Notes: generated by a model not told the origin, from the sequence alone. 64,000 bases of DNA from an uncultured Ruminococcus sp. (GCF_902762735.1 NZ_CACWPP010000019.1:17766-81765), one strand, 5' to 3'; shown: positions 9,401-17,886, numbered from the stretch's first letter. Translations and numbers: made by a program.

Positions 9401-9845
9401 TTTCCGGGATCTGAAAAAGCGCTTGAGCGACTCGATGAGCAGTCTTGACTACGTGGTGCTGCTGGTAATAATCAGCGCGGCGGGACTGGCATTCATCGTG
9501 CTGTATAACCTGACGAACATCAACATCACCGAGCGTGAGCGTGAGATAGCCACCATCAAGGTGCTGGGCTTCTTCCGCGGCGAGACAGCCGCATACGTCC
9601 TGCGCGAGAACATTTTCCTGACAGCACTGGGCATTGTGGCAGGACTTGGGCTGGGTGTACTTCTGCACCGCTTTGTCATGGCGCAGATAGTGGTCGATCT
9701 GGTCAGCTTCAAAGTGCGCATACTTCCGATGAGCTTTGTGTACAGCATAGCGCTGACATTCCTTTTCAACTTAGCCGTCAACGCTGTGATGAGCCGCAAG
9801 CTGGAAAAAATAAACATGGCTGAGAGCCTTAAATCTGTTGAATAA
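6435..9845 (+). CDS. FtsX-family ABC permease with long extracytoplasmic coiled coil
   Basis: 1136 residues from the ATG at 6435 (another ATG is at 6441). One membrane segment lies near residues 18-38 and is followed by a large extracytoplasmic region. Residues ~235-575 are a coiled coil built from repeats such as ELxDGKxEL and AQLDxGxxQL, like those in YhgE/Pip-type proteins. FtsX-like three-helix membrane blocks follow at about 610-730 and 1010-1130, with a second extracytoplasmic domain between them. The duplicated FtsX layout and overlap with the ATPase gene identify it as the permease of that transporter. The ~340-residue coiled coil could span the wall or bind a partner. A terminator follows at 9851. 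Confidence 0.93.
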   Translation: MPMRSKLKVSSFREIKSTFGRFFAIMAIIALGVGFFSGVKITTPAMVNTVGGFMNDHELFDYRIVSTLGWEEDDVAALKGREDVRAAEGAYALDLLVNDKDKNELVFKTHSLTDGVNVPEILEGRMPQNNGEVLIDGKTSFKVGDKFTVSEGNTEDTLDSFIPRELTVTGRIYSPAYVHFERGSTTIGSGKVSGYIYLDKSAFDMEAYTELYVKLDHELEVYSDDYKDYMAEREDSWEKAAEEQADERYDRIVSEAEDKLADGRQELEDSREEGQQKLDDAKAELDDAKAELDDAAQKLTDAEKEIADGEKEIADNEKKLKDAKKTLDDTEVTLVSGKAQLDSASATLAASKAQLDEGERQLRDGEAAFAAAKAQLDDGAAQIEAGQAEIDAQKAALDAQNEQFMSQYGELLGMLDMLPPEQAAAISAGKAQLDSGYEQLSAAQAELDAKKQELAAGQTELSAQQAVLEQSRAQLEAGRAQYQQGWAEYSASLAQYQSGKAQYEKGLRDYEDGKKQLEDGKAELEKGRQEYEDGKEDYEEGLKKYEDGEAEYQDGVTSFDEEIAKGEQELADGEQELRDLKKPDVFLLDRNTNIGYACFENDSEIVEQVARVFPIFFILVAALVCMTTMSRMVEERRTQIGTLKALGYSERAIMGKFTFYAGSAAVLGCVLGYGVGTVLFPKVIWMTYKLMYIELDIDYLFDAKLAAIAGAVAIACSVGAAWLSCRYELSETAAGLMRPKAPKAGKRVFLERFPFIWNRLKFLHKVTIRNIFRYKKRFFMMIVGISGCTALLLTGFGLKDSVSDFAEVQYEEIVTADASVTFRADDSGNMPQELSHQLDGMGAQYACVYTGAWDLVKKDVTKSMSLVAPVDYADMKGSMNFTDTEGTPLDAPSGDEAMVSISVAERYNVKVGDEITLRDENMRVLKFRVKSVFDNHVYNYVFVPYEALGRQLGEQIDINSAYIKFRQGEDVSKAQTAIGKLDDVVSITLFRDLKKRLSDSMSSLDYVVLLVIISAAGLAFIVLYNLTNINITEREREIATIKVLGFFRGETAAYVLRENIFLTALGIVAGLGLGVLLHRFVMAQIVVDLVSFKVRILPMSFVYSIALTFLFNLAVNAVMSRKLEKINMAESLKSVE

Positions 9846-9850
9846 CAAAA

Positions 9851-9885
9851 AGCAGGTCTTCACGTGAGTGAGGACCTGTTTTTTT
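9851..9885 (+). terminator. terminator after the ABC operon
   Basis: Stem CAGGTC...GACCTG around 9853-9878 followed by seven T. Confidence 0.85.
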
Positions 9886-9906
9886 GCATGCTGTTCTGAC
9901 TTGAAC

Positions 9907-10200
9907 TTCTTGCCCGCGTTTGCTTTGGTCTATGGCTTTGTTCTCTTACCGTCTTTCATTTTGTTCGCCCAACTTGTTTTGTTTGTCGCTTGTGGACTGC
10001 TTCCCCGATGCGAGAGGCTCTGCCCCTCGCGCTCCCCGCAAGCCTGCTGGCGCGAGGCTTGACCGCGCGCTTTGACCCGCGCACAGTTCTGCGTTTTTTC
10101 GTCGCTTTGCAGGCGGCTTGGTTCGAGCTGTTTCCCGCTAAAACAGCATTCTCAAATGCATGCCAACAATTATGAATTATGCATTATGAATTATGAATTA
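9907..10200 (+). repeat. repeat family 1, 3' half (copy A)
   Basis: Shares long near-identical blocks with 46580-46850 and 36450-36735: TTGTTCGCCC, then CCCCGATGCGAGAGGCTCTG and GCCCCTCGCGCTCCCCGC, an inverted AAGCCTGC...GAGGCTT hairpin, AATGCATGCCAA and a tail of AATTATG heptads (10168-10200). Fills the gap between the ABC terminator and the stop of the dockerin-CAP gene. No gene called. Confidence 0.85.
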
Positions 10201-10893
10201 TCATACAGCTTTTCCTGTCATTCCACTGCCTGCGGCGAATAATTGAGTCCAGAACAAAGTGCCGCTGCTGCTGCGGCAAACGCCCATGCCCATATACTTC
10301 ATCGACGCATCGAGCATGCTCCCGCGATGCTGTTCGGAATTCATAAACCCCTGAAACGCCATTTGCGGCGAAGTCTGACCGTAGCTGATGTTCTCAGCCG
10401 CCTTAGTCCTGCTGATACCCAGATCACTGAATACCGTGAAAAAGCTCCTGCCGTCGGGACGGGTGTGGTCAAACATCGTTACAAGCTCTTTCGCCCTCAG
10501 CATAGCCGCCTCGTTGAGTTCGGGCGAATAGATATAGGGTGTCAGCCCCCGCACTCTTCTCTCGTTATTGACCAGCTTCGCAAGCTCCAGCGCCATATCA
10601 TCGGCTGTGGGCGACTTGCTCTTGCCGTCACCGCTGATGCCCTTTACATACGATGCCAGCAGAGTAATATCGCTCACATTCACCTTGCTGTCACCGTTTG
10701 TGTCAGCCTGTGCCAGCCCCGCCTTGTCAAGTGCCTTTATGCCCTTGACGTGCGCCGCCAGCTTTGAAATATCTGTCACGTTGCGCCTGCCGTCACCGTT
10801 CACATCGCCGCCACTTATAGAAGCCGCATTCGCTGTGATACAGCCCGCCGCCACCATCAGTGCCGCCGCCAGCACCGCTGTCCTCTTTATCAT
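10201..10893 (-). CDS. secreted CAP/SCP-domain protein with N-terminal dockerin
   Basis: 230 residues. An export signal spans about 1-23; VAAGC within it could also be a lipobox. A type I dockerin follows at about 28-90 with two calcium-loop repeats (DVNGDGRRNVTD and DTNGDSKVNVSD, each followed by VKGI). The C-terminal CAP/SCP domain (about 105-225) has HTRPDGRSFFTVF, AENIS and an HRGSMLD segment, the usual conserved points. Dockerins are normally C-terminal, so this order is unusual. It would be anchored through a cohesin partner at the cell surface. The stop codon touches the heptad tail of repeat family 1. Function of bacterial CAP domains is poorly known. Confidence 0.9.
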   Translation of the reverse strand: MIKRTAVLAAALMVAAGCITANAASISGGDVNGDGRRNVTDISKLAAHVKGIKALDKAGLAQADTNGDSKVNVSDITLLASYVKGISGDGKSKSPTADDMALELAKLVNNERRVRGLTPYIYSPELNEAAMLRAKELVTMFDHTRPDGRSFFTVFSDLGISRTKAAENISYGQTSPQMAFQGFMNSEQHRGSMLDASMKYMGMGVCRSSSGTLFWTQLFAAGSGMTGKAV

Positions 10894-11067
10894 TTTATAT
10901 CCTCCATATCCCTGAATAAACCGTTTTCTGCCCTATCTCCCGCCTGTTTGTCCTATTTTCTGTACCGTCCCCCCGTCAATTCAAACTTATTTTCTCAAAA
11001 GCACCTGCCCTTAGCCGCACATATGAGCGCCGCTGAAAAAGCACCTGTTTTCATACTATCCCGGACT

Positions 11068-13230
11068 TTACTCGCTCCGCCTCTCCCGACAGAGCTTTTT
11101 ATTTTCATACATCGCATTGTCTGCGCGTTCAAAAACGTCCTGCATGCGCATGTCTTTGCCCCTGATATATTCCGAAATGCCTGTCGCCGCCGTGACAAGC
11201 CCCGCACAGCGGTTCGCCCTCATCTTATCGTTCAGCAGAGCCGTCAGCGCTTCGCGTTCATCAAAGTCACTGCCTTTCATTATCACCGCGAACTCATCGC
11301 CGCCTATCCTGAAAACAGGGCTGTGCTTGAATGTGGTGCATATCACCCTGCATGCCGCCTTGATGAATTCATCGCCCGCATGATGCCCCTGCGTATCGTT
11401 GACATGCTTCAGCCCGTTCACATCAGCCACCATCACCGCAAAATCAGGGCTTTTGCCCTCTGCTATCAGCCTGTCTGTCTCCATCTCAGCCTGAACATAT
11501 GCGTGCTTGTTCTTTACGCCTGTCAGCGCATCGCGGTTCGCCATATCCATAGCGCTTCCCAATGCCTGCTTATAAGCTATCTCGCGGCGCTTTGCGTGGT
11601 CAACGTTCGCCACCGCGATTATTATGTGGTCGGAGTCCTCTTTGGTCCTCAGCGCAAAAAGCGTCACGTAGGTGGGTCTGCCGCCCAGCATCAGCCTGTA
11701 ATTCAGTGTAGTCATGCCGTTCTCCGCCAGACTTTTCAGCAGGTTATCCTTCTTCATCGCCTCCGCCATCATCTCATAATCCTCACGATAGATGACGCCG
11801 TGCAGATTGCGCTGTGTATCCGCGAAGAAATCATCGCCCGATGTATTTATCTTCAGCCTTGTGTACTTTTCGCTGTGGCTGTATTCGGTATACTCGTTCG
11901 TACTGATATTGACATGGTAGACCACTTCATACATCTGCGCCATGCCCTTTACTATCTCGCCGAATACTTCCTTTTCCTTCACCATCGACTGCTCGCGCCT
12001 TATCTGCGCATCAACGTTGACCACACCGATGATTATGCGCTTTTCATCATTTTTAGGTCTTACCGCCAGCATAGTCACATACTGCGACCTGCCGCCGAGC
12101 ATCTGCCTGTAAGTCAGCGACATCAGACCTGTCTGGTCAAGTGTTTCCAGCAGTTTATCCTTGCTGAGGCTGTCTATCAGCCGTTCCTTGTCATCGGGGT
12201 GGATATATATGCCTATATCCCTTTTTGCATCCTCAAAGAAATCTTCACCCGAATTCAGCACGCCCAGCTTTGCATACTGCTCACTGGCGCTGTACTGTTT
12301 ATACTCATTGTTTTCGATATTAATATAGTATATGACCTCATACCTGCTCGCCAGTGCCCCTGCGATATGGCTGTATGTGGCACTTTCCCGAGCCGCCGCG
12401 TTCCTGCGCTGTATCTCTTCGTCAACGTTCCTTATGCCTATCACCACGCGGTCACTGGTGTTGCGCTGTCTTATTGCCAGCAGTGATATATACTGCGGTC
12501 TGCCGTCAAGTATCTGACGGTAATTCAGTGAGAAAGACCCGCTCTCCTCCAGCGCCCTGACCATATTCCACCTTTGCATCGCATCAGCCACCCGCTTGTG
12601 ATCCTCGTGGTGTATTATGCCGAAGGTCTGTTCCCTCACTGCCGCGAAGAAATTTTCTCCCTCAGATCTTACTTTCAGTTCCGCAAACTCCCTGTCCGAA
12701 CTGTACTCCTTATACCTGCCCGTGTTCAGGTCGATCAGGTATATCACCTCAAACAGGCTCGCCAGTGAGCCTGCTATCTCAGAATACCGCCTGCTCTCCT
12801 CAGCCCTCGCATTTTCGCGGCGCACCTGCGCATCGACATTCTGCACGCCGATGATAATAAAATCGTTGTGCCGCCCCGTACTGCGTATGGTCTTTAAGAA
12901 ATAATATCTCGGCACGCCGTCTATGACCAGCCTGTAATCCAGCGTGAACGACTTGCCCACACTCAGCGCCGCCATGACGTTCTCTTTCCTGAAACTCTCC
13001 AGGAATTTCTGTCTGTCATCGGGGTAGACCAGCAGTTTGCAGTTGCGCACGGTATCCGCATAAAAATCATCTCCGAACGAACGCTTTGAAAGCTCCTTGT
13101 ATTCTCCTGAAGCCGCATACTCAACATAGCTGTCGTCTTTGGTATTTATAACATACACGCTCTCATAGTCATCAGCCAGCGCCATAGCGAGCTGCACGAA
13201 GTTAAACGTTTCATTGTTAGCCATATCCAT
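11068..13230 (-). CDS. diguanylate cyclase-like protein with four tandem PAS-like repeats
   Basis: 720 residues, cytoplasmic, no membrane span seen. Four repeats of about 135 residues (roughly 5-138, 139-275, 276-410, 411-548) share the pattern LAxxYEVxYxIN...YxEYS...L...GxDFF...I...DxxR...LxYRxMLGGRPxYVxLxAxR...IIIGVxNVD. A C-terminal GGDEF domain follows (about 555-715) with RIGGDEF at 642-648, so cyclase activity (2 GTP to c-di-GMP) is plausible. No RxxD inhibitory site is seen before the GGDEF. The start is the ATG at 13228-13230, with GAGGTG upstream; a TTG three bases further is less likely. Ligands are unknown. Confidence 0.92.
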   Translation of the reverse strand: MDMANNETFNFVQLAMALADDYESVYVINTKDDSYVEYAASGEYKELSKRSFGDDFYADTVRNCKLLVYPDDRQKFLESFRKENVMAALSVGKSFTLDYRLVIDGVPRYYFLKTIRSTGRHNDFIIIGVQNVDAQVRRENARAEESRRYSEIAGSLASLFEVIYLIDLNTGRYKEYSSDREFAELKVRSEGENFFAAVREQTFGIIHHEDHKRVADAMQRWNMVRALEESGSFSLNYRQILDGRPQYISLLAIRQRNTSDRVVIGIRNVDEEIQRRNAAARESATYSHIAGALASRYEVIYYINIENNEYKQYSASEQYAKLGVLNSGEDFFEDAKRDIGIYIHPDDKERLIDSLSKDKLLETLDQTGLMSLTYRQMLGGRSQYVTMLAVRPKNDEKRIIIGVVNVDAQIRREQSMVKEKEVFGEIVKGMAQMYEVVYHVNISTNEYTEYSHSEKYTRLKINTSGDDFFADTQRNLHGVIYREDYEMMAEAMKKDNLLKSLAENGMTTLNYRLMLGGRPTYVTLFALRTKEDSDHIIIAVANVDHAKRREIAYKQALGSAMDMANRDALTGVKNKHAYVQAEMETDRLIAEGKSPDFAVMVADVNGLKHVNDTQGHHAGDEFIKAACRVICTTFKHSPVFRIGGDEFAVIMKGSDFDEREALTALLNDKMRANRCAGLVTAATGISEYIRGKDMRMQDVFERADNAMYENKKLCRERRSE

Positions 13231-13270
13231 CAAAGAGTCACCTCACTTTAATGCAAAAATGCTTTGTATT

Positions 13271-13299
13271 ATTATAACACAATCTTTTAATAATTGCAA
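13271..13299 (-). promoter_or_regulatory. promoter of the GGDEF gene
   Basis: Minus-strand TTGCAA (13294-13299), 17 bases, TATAAT (13271-13276). Confidence 0.7.
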
Positions 13300-13389
13300 G
13301 TACATATTTGTAAAAATGCACGAAGTTTTCATATCGCATATAATATTTCACATAAAACATAGGCAGACTGCTGATACGTCAGCCCGCCA

Positions 13390-13418
13390 TTGACAAACCT
13401 GCATAAGCATGTTAAAAT
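13390..13418 (+). promoter_or_regulatory. promoter of the HtrA-like gene
   Basis: TTGACA (13390-13395), 17 bases, TAAAAT (13413-13418), 20 bases before the start codon. Confidence 0.75.
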
Positions 13419-13438
13419 AATCTTCGGGAGGTGTGGAT

Positions 13439-14896
13439 ATGTCATGCTTTACTGATATACTCTTACAGAACGAAAATAACTGCTTTGTGCGGTTTATAGG
13501 CGTAAACCGCAGTTACACCGAAGATATTGCCGAGCTGGACAGGCTCTACGGCAGCTGGGATTATGTGCGCGTCAACGGTCTGATGCCGCCGCAGGATAAA
13601 GATGAGCTTGAACGCCTGCGGCACGAAGCCATCGGGTTCGAGAACAGCTTTGAGGGCGCAAGGGTACTCGCGCTTTACCGAAGCAGTGTGCCGTCGGTAA
13701 ATCCGTCCATCGAGAAAAACCTTGTCATAAGCCTGCTGTACTGGAGCGCTCTGCTGGAGACAGAAAAAGGCGTTTTCGTTTACAGCGGCAAAACGGGATA
13801 TAAGGAGTATCTTTTCTGCTACTTTGCCCACCTCAAAGGCTGGCAGGTGCTTATGCTGATGCCCGTGGGCGAGGGCAGGCTCTCGGATGTTCTGCTGGAA
13901 AAGTCTGACAGGATAGCGCTGGGCGAGGAAACAGCCGCAGATATACCGCAGTTCGTCCCGCGCCTGAACCATGCCCCGCACAGACCGCCCGCACCTGCGC
14001 ATACGGAAGATCATACGGGCGAACGGTCGGCAGTTACGGGAAATATCCGCGTAAAAATGCCTCCGCGTCCGGGCAGAGGCGGCAGTCCCGTGCGTGACAG
14101 CAGGGCGAATACCCCGCCCCGTCCGAACAGCAGGGTGAGCATTCCCCCGCGCCCCGACAGGAACGGCGCACCGCCGTTCGGTGCAGACAGAGGGCGGGTG
14201 CCGCCAAGACCTTCCGCGCCGTCAAGACCTGCCGCGCCCCCGATGAACAGCGGAGTCGGCTGGCGCGGTCTCCCTCCGAGACCCGCGAACAATACGCCGC
14301 AAACAGCCCCAAGACCCGCAGGCAGAGTGCTTTCGTGGTCAGATATTGCGGGGCTTTCAGGCTCGGTGGTAAAGCTGGAGGCACTGGGCTATGCAGGCGC
14401 AGTATCGGCACACGGCTCGGGCGTGGCGATAAGCAGCTACGGCTATATCCTCACAGGTTTCAGCCTGCTGCGCGACAGCATGCAGATAAAGGTGAAGGTC
14501 GAGCGCGATGATAAGACCTACTACGCAAGGGTCATAAAATACCACACAGAACATGATCTGGCTGTCATAAAAATAGAACGCCTGCTGACCCCCCTGCCCA
14601 TTTTCACAGGTACGCCCGAACCCTCCATCGGTCAGCCCATCTACCTGATAGGGAGCGGCGGCGGCAGGCTGAACAATATCTACGAGGGCACTATCACAGG
14701 CTTCCGCAGCTACTACGGCTACAACAACATCGTTTTCTCCGCACAGCAGGAGTTCGGCAGTGCGGGCGGCGCTCTGCTGAACAACTGCGGCGAACTGATA
14801 GGGCTGTGCTTCGGCAAGGCATACGGCGTTCACGCGGCTGACCAGGCTGTTACCAGCCGCCTGTTTGAACCGTTTGTACGCGGCTTTTTAGTCTGA
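13439..14896 (+). CDS. HtrA/trypsin-like protein lacking the catalytic His, with unknown N-terminal domain
   Basis: 485 residues from the ATG at 13439 (GGGAGG 7 bases upstream; an in-frame GTG at 13433 overlaps the ribosome site). Residues 1-175 form an unrecognised globular domain. Residues ~180-300 are a Pro/Arg-rich linker with repeated PPRP motifs. Residues ~300-485 resemble the trypsin-fold core of HtrA proteases, with HDLAVIKI (Asp373) and GSAGGAL (Ser441). The segment that normally carries the catalytic His (GYILTNxHV) reads GYILTGFSLL, putting Ser342 at the His position. It is therefore probably not a working protease and may bind peptides instead. No signal peptide or membrane segment is seen. 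Confidence 0.78.
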   Translation: MSCFTDILLQNENNCFVRFIGVNRSYTEDIAELDRLYGSWDYVRVNGLMPPQDKDELERLRHEAIGFENSFEGARVLALYRSSVPSVNPSIEKNLVISLLYWSALLETEKGVFVYSGKTGYKEYLFCYFAHLKGWQVLMLMPVGEGRLSDVLLEKSDRIALGEETAADIPQFVPRLNHAPHRPPAPAHTEDHTGERSAVTGNIRVKMPPRPGRGGSPVRDSRANTPPRPNSRVSIPPRPDRNGAPPFGADRGRVPPRPSAPSRPAAPPMNSGVGWRGLPPRPANNTPQTAPRPAGRVLSWSDIAGLSGSVVKLEALGYAGAVSAHGSGVAISSYGYILTGFSLLRDSMQIKVKVERDDKTYYARVIKYHTEHDLAVIKIERLLTPLPIFTGTPEPSIGQPIYLIGSGGGRLNNIYEGTITGFRSYYGYNNIVFSAQQEFGSAGGALLNNCGELIGLCFGKAYGVHAADQAVTSRLFEPFVRGFLV

Positions 14897-14973
14897 ACGA
14901 ACAGTGCGGAAGATAATATTACGGTAAATGTTAAATAATTTTGAGCAAGAAAGTTAATTTATTTTTTGACTTA

Positions 14974-15002
14974 TTGACAAAAAGCCGCGAATATGTTATA
15001 TT
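14974..15002 (+). promoter_or_regulatory. promoter of the GH9-dockerin cellulase
   Basis: TTGACA (14974-14979), 17 bases, TATATT (14997-15002). Confidence 0.8.
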
Positions 15003-15035
15003 TGTATTGTTCAGGTGTAATACTTTTTTTACATC

Positions 15036-15047
15036 GAAAACGTTTTC
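15036..15047 (+). promoter_or_regulatory. palindromic LacI/cre-like operator
   Basis: Perfect palindrome GAAAACGTTTTC centred about 40 bases after the -10 and 30 before the start codon. The core resembles catabolite-response and other LacI-family sites, where a bound repressor would block elongation. Confidence 0.6.
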
Positions 15048-15076
15048 AGTTATTCATTTTATAGGAGGAGTAAAAG

Positions 15077-17470
15077 ATGGTATTCAAAAAGATCACCGCA
15101 GCAGTATCCGCACTTGTACTGGCAGCAGGCATGGCTTCCGCTGTACCGCAGCAGAACGGCGTACCTGTGGTAAAGGCAAGTGCAGCTTCCGCATACAACT
15201 ACGCAGAAGCGCTCCAGAAGTCCATGTTCTTCTACGAAGTTCAGCAGTCGGGCGAACTTCCTGACTGGAACACGGTACAGTGGAGAGAGGATTCGATGGT
15301 GAACGAGGACGGTGAAGAGACCGATTTCGTGAAGGGCGGCTGGTTCGACGCAGGCGACCACTTCAAATTCACACTGACAAACGCATACTCAGCCGCTATG
15401 ATGGGCTGGGGCTACATTGAGTATAAGGACGCTGTCGATAAGGCAGGTCTGGGTGAGCTGTACCGCAATAACCTCAAATGGGGTCTCGACTACGTTATGG
15501 CATGCGACCAGGGCAACGGCAAGATGGTCGGCACTATCGGCGACTTTGAGGGCGGTTCTACCGACCATAACATCTGGTGCAGCGCTGAAGTATATCTGCG
15601 CAAGCATCACCTCAACGGCGGCGACTGGGAGCGTCCTTACGATATAATCGAAAACGCTTCTGTTGCAGGCATCTCCGCCGCAGCACTGGCTGAGGGCTAT
15701 CTGATATTCAAGGATTCCGACCCCACCACAGCTGCGCAGTACCTCAAGCACGCAAAAGACCTCTTCGCAGGCGCTGACAAGATAAGAGACACTAAGGACA
15801 GAGGCGGCATGGGCAACATGTATCCTACTTCCACATGGCTCGATGACTGCATGTATGCAGCACTCTGGCTTTACAAGGCAACAGGCGATTCTTCTTACCT
15901 GAAAAAAGTTGAAGAAGAGTATATCCCCAACTTCCCTACCGAGAGCCAGTCAACAAACTGGAAGTATTCATGGGGTCTCTGCTGGGACGATACCACACAG
16001 GCAGCCGCTCTGCTGTATGCGCAGATCACAGGCAAGCAGGAGTGGGTAGACCACATCGACAAGCATATCCGCTACTGGATGGGCGAGGCTGACAGCAATA
16101 TCAAGAAGTTTGAGGGCAACATCACAGCTGACGGACTTTCTCACCTGACCAACTGGGGTTCGCTGCGCCACGCTACCAACACCGCATGGATAGCTAAGCT
16201 GGCAAGCGACACCATATTCAAGAACGATTCCGCTAAGGTAAAGAAGTACAACACTTGGGCTGAGTCTCAGGTAAACTACTGCCTGGGCGATAACGATCTC
16301 GGTCTCTGCTACGTTCTCGGCATGGGCGACAAGAACCCCGTTGCTATCCATCACAGAACTGCTTCGGGTATCCACGATGACCACTGGAACAGCCTGGGAC
16401 AGTCCTCAGGCGGCGATGAGGGCTGGCAGACAGAATATGCACACACCCTCTACGGCGCACTCATCGGCGGTCCTGACAGTCAGGGCAACTACGACATAGA
16501 AAAGATAGGCGTTGGTCAGTACGAGTACACCGAAGTTGCCATCGACTACAATGCAGGCTACACCGCTGCACTCTGCGCTATGATAGATGACAACGGCGGC
16601 AAGCCGCTCGCAAACTTCCCCGCACAGGAGACCCCGAAGTGGGCTGAATGGGAAGTTGCGGCAGTCCTCAACGGCAAGGGCGACAGCTACTCCGAGATAA
16701 AGGCTTGGGCTATGAACCACACAGCTTGGCCCGCAAGAGTTGCTAAGGACATCGAGTACAGATATTATTTCGACGCTTCCGAGATATTCAAGGCAGGTCT
16801 GACCATCAACGATATTAAGGTGGAAGGCAAGTCTCAGCAGTATCAGGCAGGTCAGCAGGGCTACGCTACCGTTACAGGTCCTTTCGTATACGAGGGCGAC
16901 AAGTCGGGCAACACGCTCTACGCTTCCATCAAGTTCGAGGACGGCAGAGCGATCCAGCCAACAGGTCAGAGCGAGCATCGTGACGAGGTACAGTTCAGGA
17001 TCTCCATTCCCGATGCTATAAACGGCAAGTCCACAAAGGGCGCATGGGATCCCACAAACGACTGGTCATATCTGGGCGGCATACCAACTGCTACCGATCT
17101 GAAAAAAGCTGATTCACTTAACGAAAACATCCCGATGTACGTTAACGGCATACAGGTATGGGGCACCGAGCCTGACGGCACAAAGCCCACTAAGTCGGAT
17201 TACACCTTCACAAGAGGCGGCGGCACTACACCCACACCTCAGCCTGCCGCTAAGGTAAATTACGGCGATGCAAACTGCGACGGCAAGGTAGACCTGTCTG
17301 ATGCCATACTCATCAAGCAGTACCTCACAAACCCCGCAAAATTCCCGCTCACAGCAGCAGGCAAGGCAAATGCTGACTGCGCATCACCCGCAGGTCTGAG
17401 CGACGCTGATGTATCTGCTGTGCTGAAAGTTACACTTGGCAAAGCTAAGGCGAGCGACCTGCCTCTGTAA
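15077..17470 (+). CDS. endoglucanase: GH9 - CBM3c - dockerin
   Basis: 797 residues. Signal peptide about 1-36. The GH9 catalytic domain (about 38-500) shows DAGDH (catalytic-base region D91/D94), HHRTASG (H425) and EVAIDYNAG with the likely proton donor E486. A CBM3c module follows (about 515-690, with WEVAAVLNGKGDSYSEIKAW and MYVNGIQVWG); in this GH9 subtype it feeds the cellulose chain to the active site and supports processive endo-action. A Thr/Pro linker (about 705-730) leads to a type I dockerin (about 733-797, with DANCDGKVDLSD). The second dockerin repeat (NADCASPAGLSD) lacks a full calcium loop. RBS GGAGGAG sits 7 bases upstream. Secreted; acts on cellulose. Confidence 0.96.
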   Translation: MVFKKITAAVSALVLAAGMASAVPQQNGVPVVKASAASAYNYAEALQKSMFFYEVQQSGELPDWNTVQWREDSMVNEDGEETDFVKGGWFDAGDHFKFTLTNAYSAAMMGWGYIEYKDAVDKAGLGELYRNNLKWGLDYVMACDQGNGKMVGTIGDFEGGSTDHNIWCSAEVYLRKHHLNGGDWERPYDIIENASVAGISAAALAEGYLIFKDSDPTTAAQYLKHAKDLFAGADKIRDTKDRGGMGNMYPTSTWLDDCMYAALWLYKATGDSSYLKKVEEEYIPNFPTESQSTNWKYSWGLCWDDTTQAAALLYAQITGKQEWVDHIDKHIRYWMGEADSNIKKFEGNITADGLSHLTNWGSLRHATNTAWIAKLASDTIFKNDSAKVKKYNTWAESQVNYCLGDNDLGLCYVLGMGDKNPVAIHHRTASGIHDDHWNSLGQSSGGDEGWQTEYAHTLYGALIGGPDSQGNYDIEKIGVGQYEYTEVAIDYNAGYTAALCAMIDDNGGKPLANFPAQETPKWAEWEVAAVLNGKGDSYSEIKAWAMNHTAWPARVAKDIEYRYYFDASEIFKAGLTINDIKVEGKSQQYQAGQQGYATVTGPFVYEGDKSGNTLYASIKFEDGRAIQPTGQSEHRDEVQFRISIPDAINGKSTKGAWDPTNDWSYLGGIPTATDLKKADSLNENIPMYVNGIQVWGTEPDGTKPTKSDYTFTRGGGTTPTPQPAAKVNYGDANCDGKVDLSDAILIKQYLTNPAKFPLTAAGKANADCASPAGLSDADVSAVLKVTLGKAKASDLPL

Positions 17471-17506
17471 TGGTAAAATCAACTAAATAACCACAAAGAA
17501 CAGTCT

Positions 17507-17545
17507 GTGCCCCCGTCAGCCTTCAAAGCTGCGGGGGCACTTTTA
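17507..17545 (+). terminator. terminator after the first cellulase
   Basis: Nine-bp stem GTGCCCCCG (17507-17515) with CGGGGGCAC (17532-17540), then TTTT. Confidence 0.85.
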
Positions 17546-17565
17546 TGTCCGTATCGTACATACAA

Positions 17566-17755
17566 CTAAAACGTTTAACAACATTTTTCGGCTTTTGGCA
17601 GACCGCAGGGGTAAAAACGTTTTCGCGCAAATGCTCTCATGTTACCGAAAATTAAGGAAATAAGCCCAAAATAGACAATTTACGTTCAAAAAACAGCGGA
17701 TGAAAAGTAAGACAAAATTGTTAATTCGGAACAGTGAGCTTAAACGATTAACATA
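17566..17755 (+). promoter_or_regulatory. cluster of AACGTT-type half-palindromes upstream of the second cellulase
   Basis: Three sites related to the operator at 15036: CTAAAACGTTTAAC (near 17570), GTAAAAACGTTTTCGC (near 17613) and CTTAAACGATTAAC (near 17740). They lie 130-350 bases upstream of the promoter at 17887. The rest of 17546-17886 is AT-rich non-coding sequence with no gene. Operator function is inferred from resemblance only. Confidence 0.4.
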
Positions 17756-17886
17756 GCGTTCTTACCGACTTAATAAGATGTATCAAAAAGTGTGGTGGTT
17801 CGTACTTATTCAACAGTCCGAGTTGTATGTTATGACCAATTTCACCCCCTCTCAATTGGCAGAATGAATGAAATTTCTAAAAGCTA

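Noticed and set aside
10168-10200. AATTATG heptads as an origin or iteron array
   Set aside because: Only three heptads per site, repeated at many unrelated gaps, with no initiator gene or DnaA-box cluster.
10948-12486. 512-codon open frame antisense to the GGDEF gene
   Set aside because: Low-complexity translation without recognisable motifs; the opposite strand encodes a clear PAS-GGDEF protein with promoter and ribosome site.
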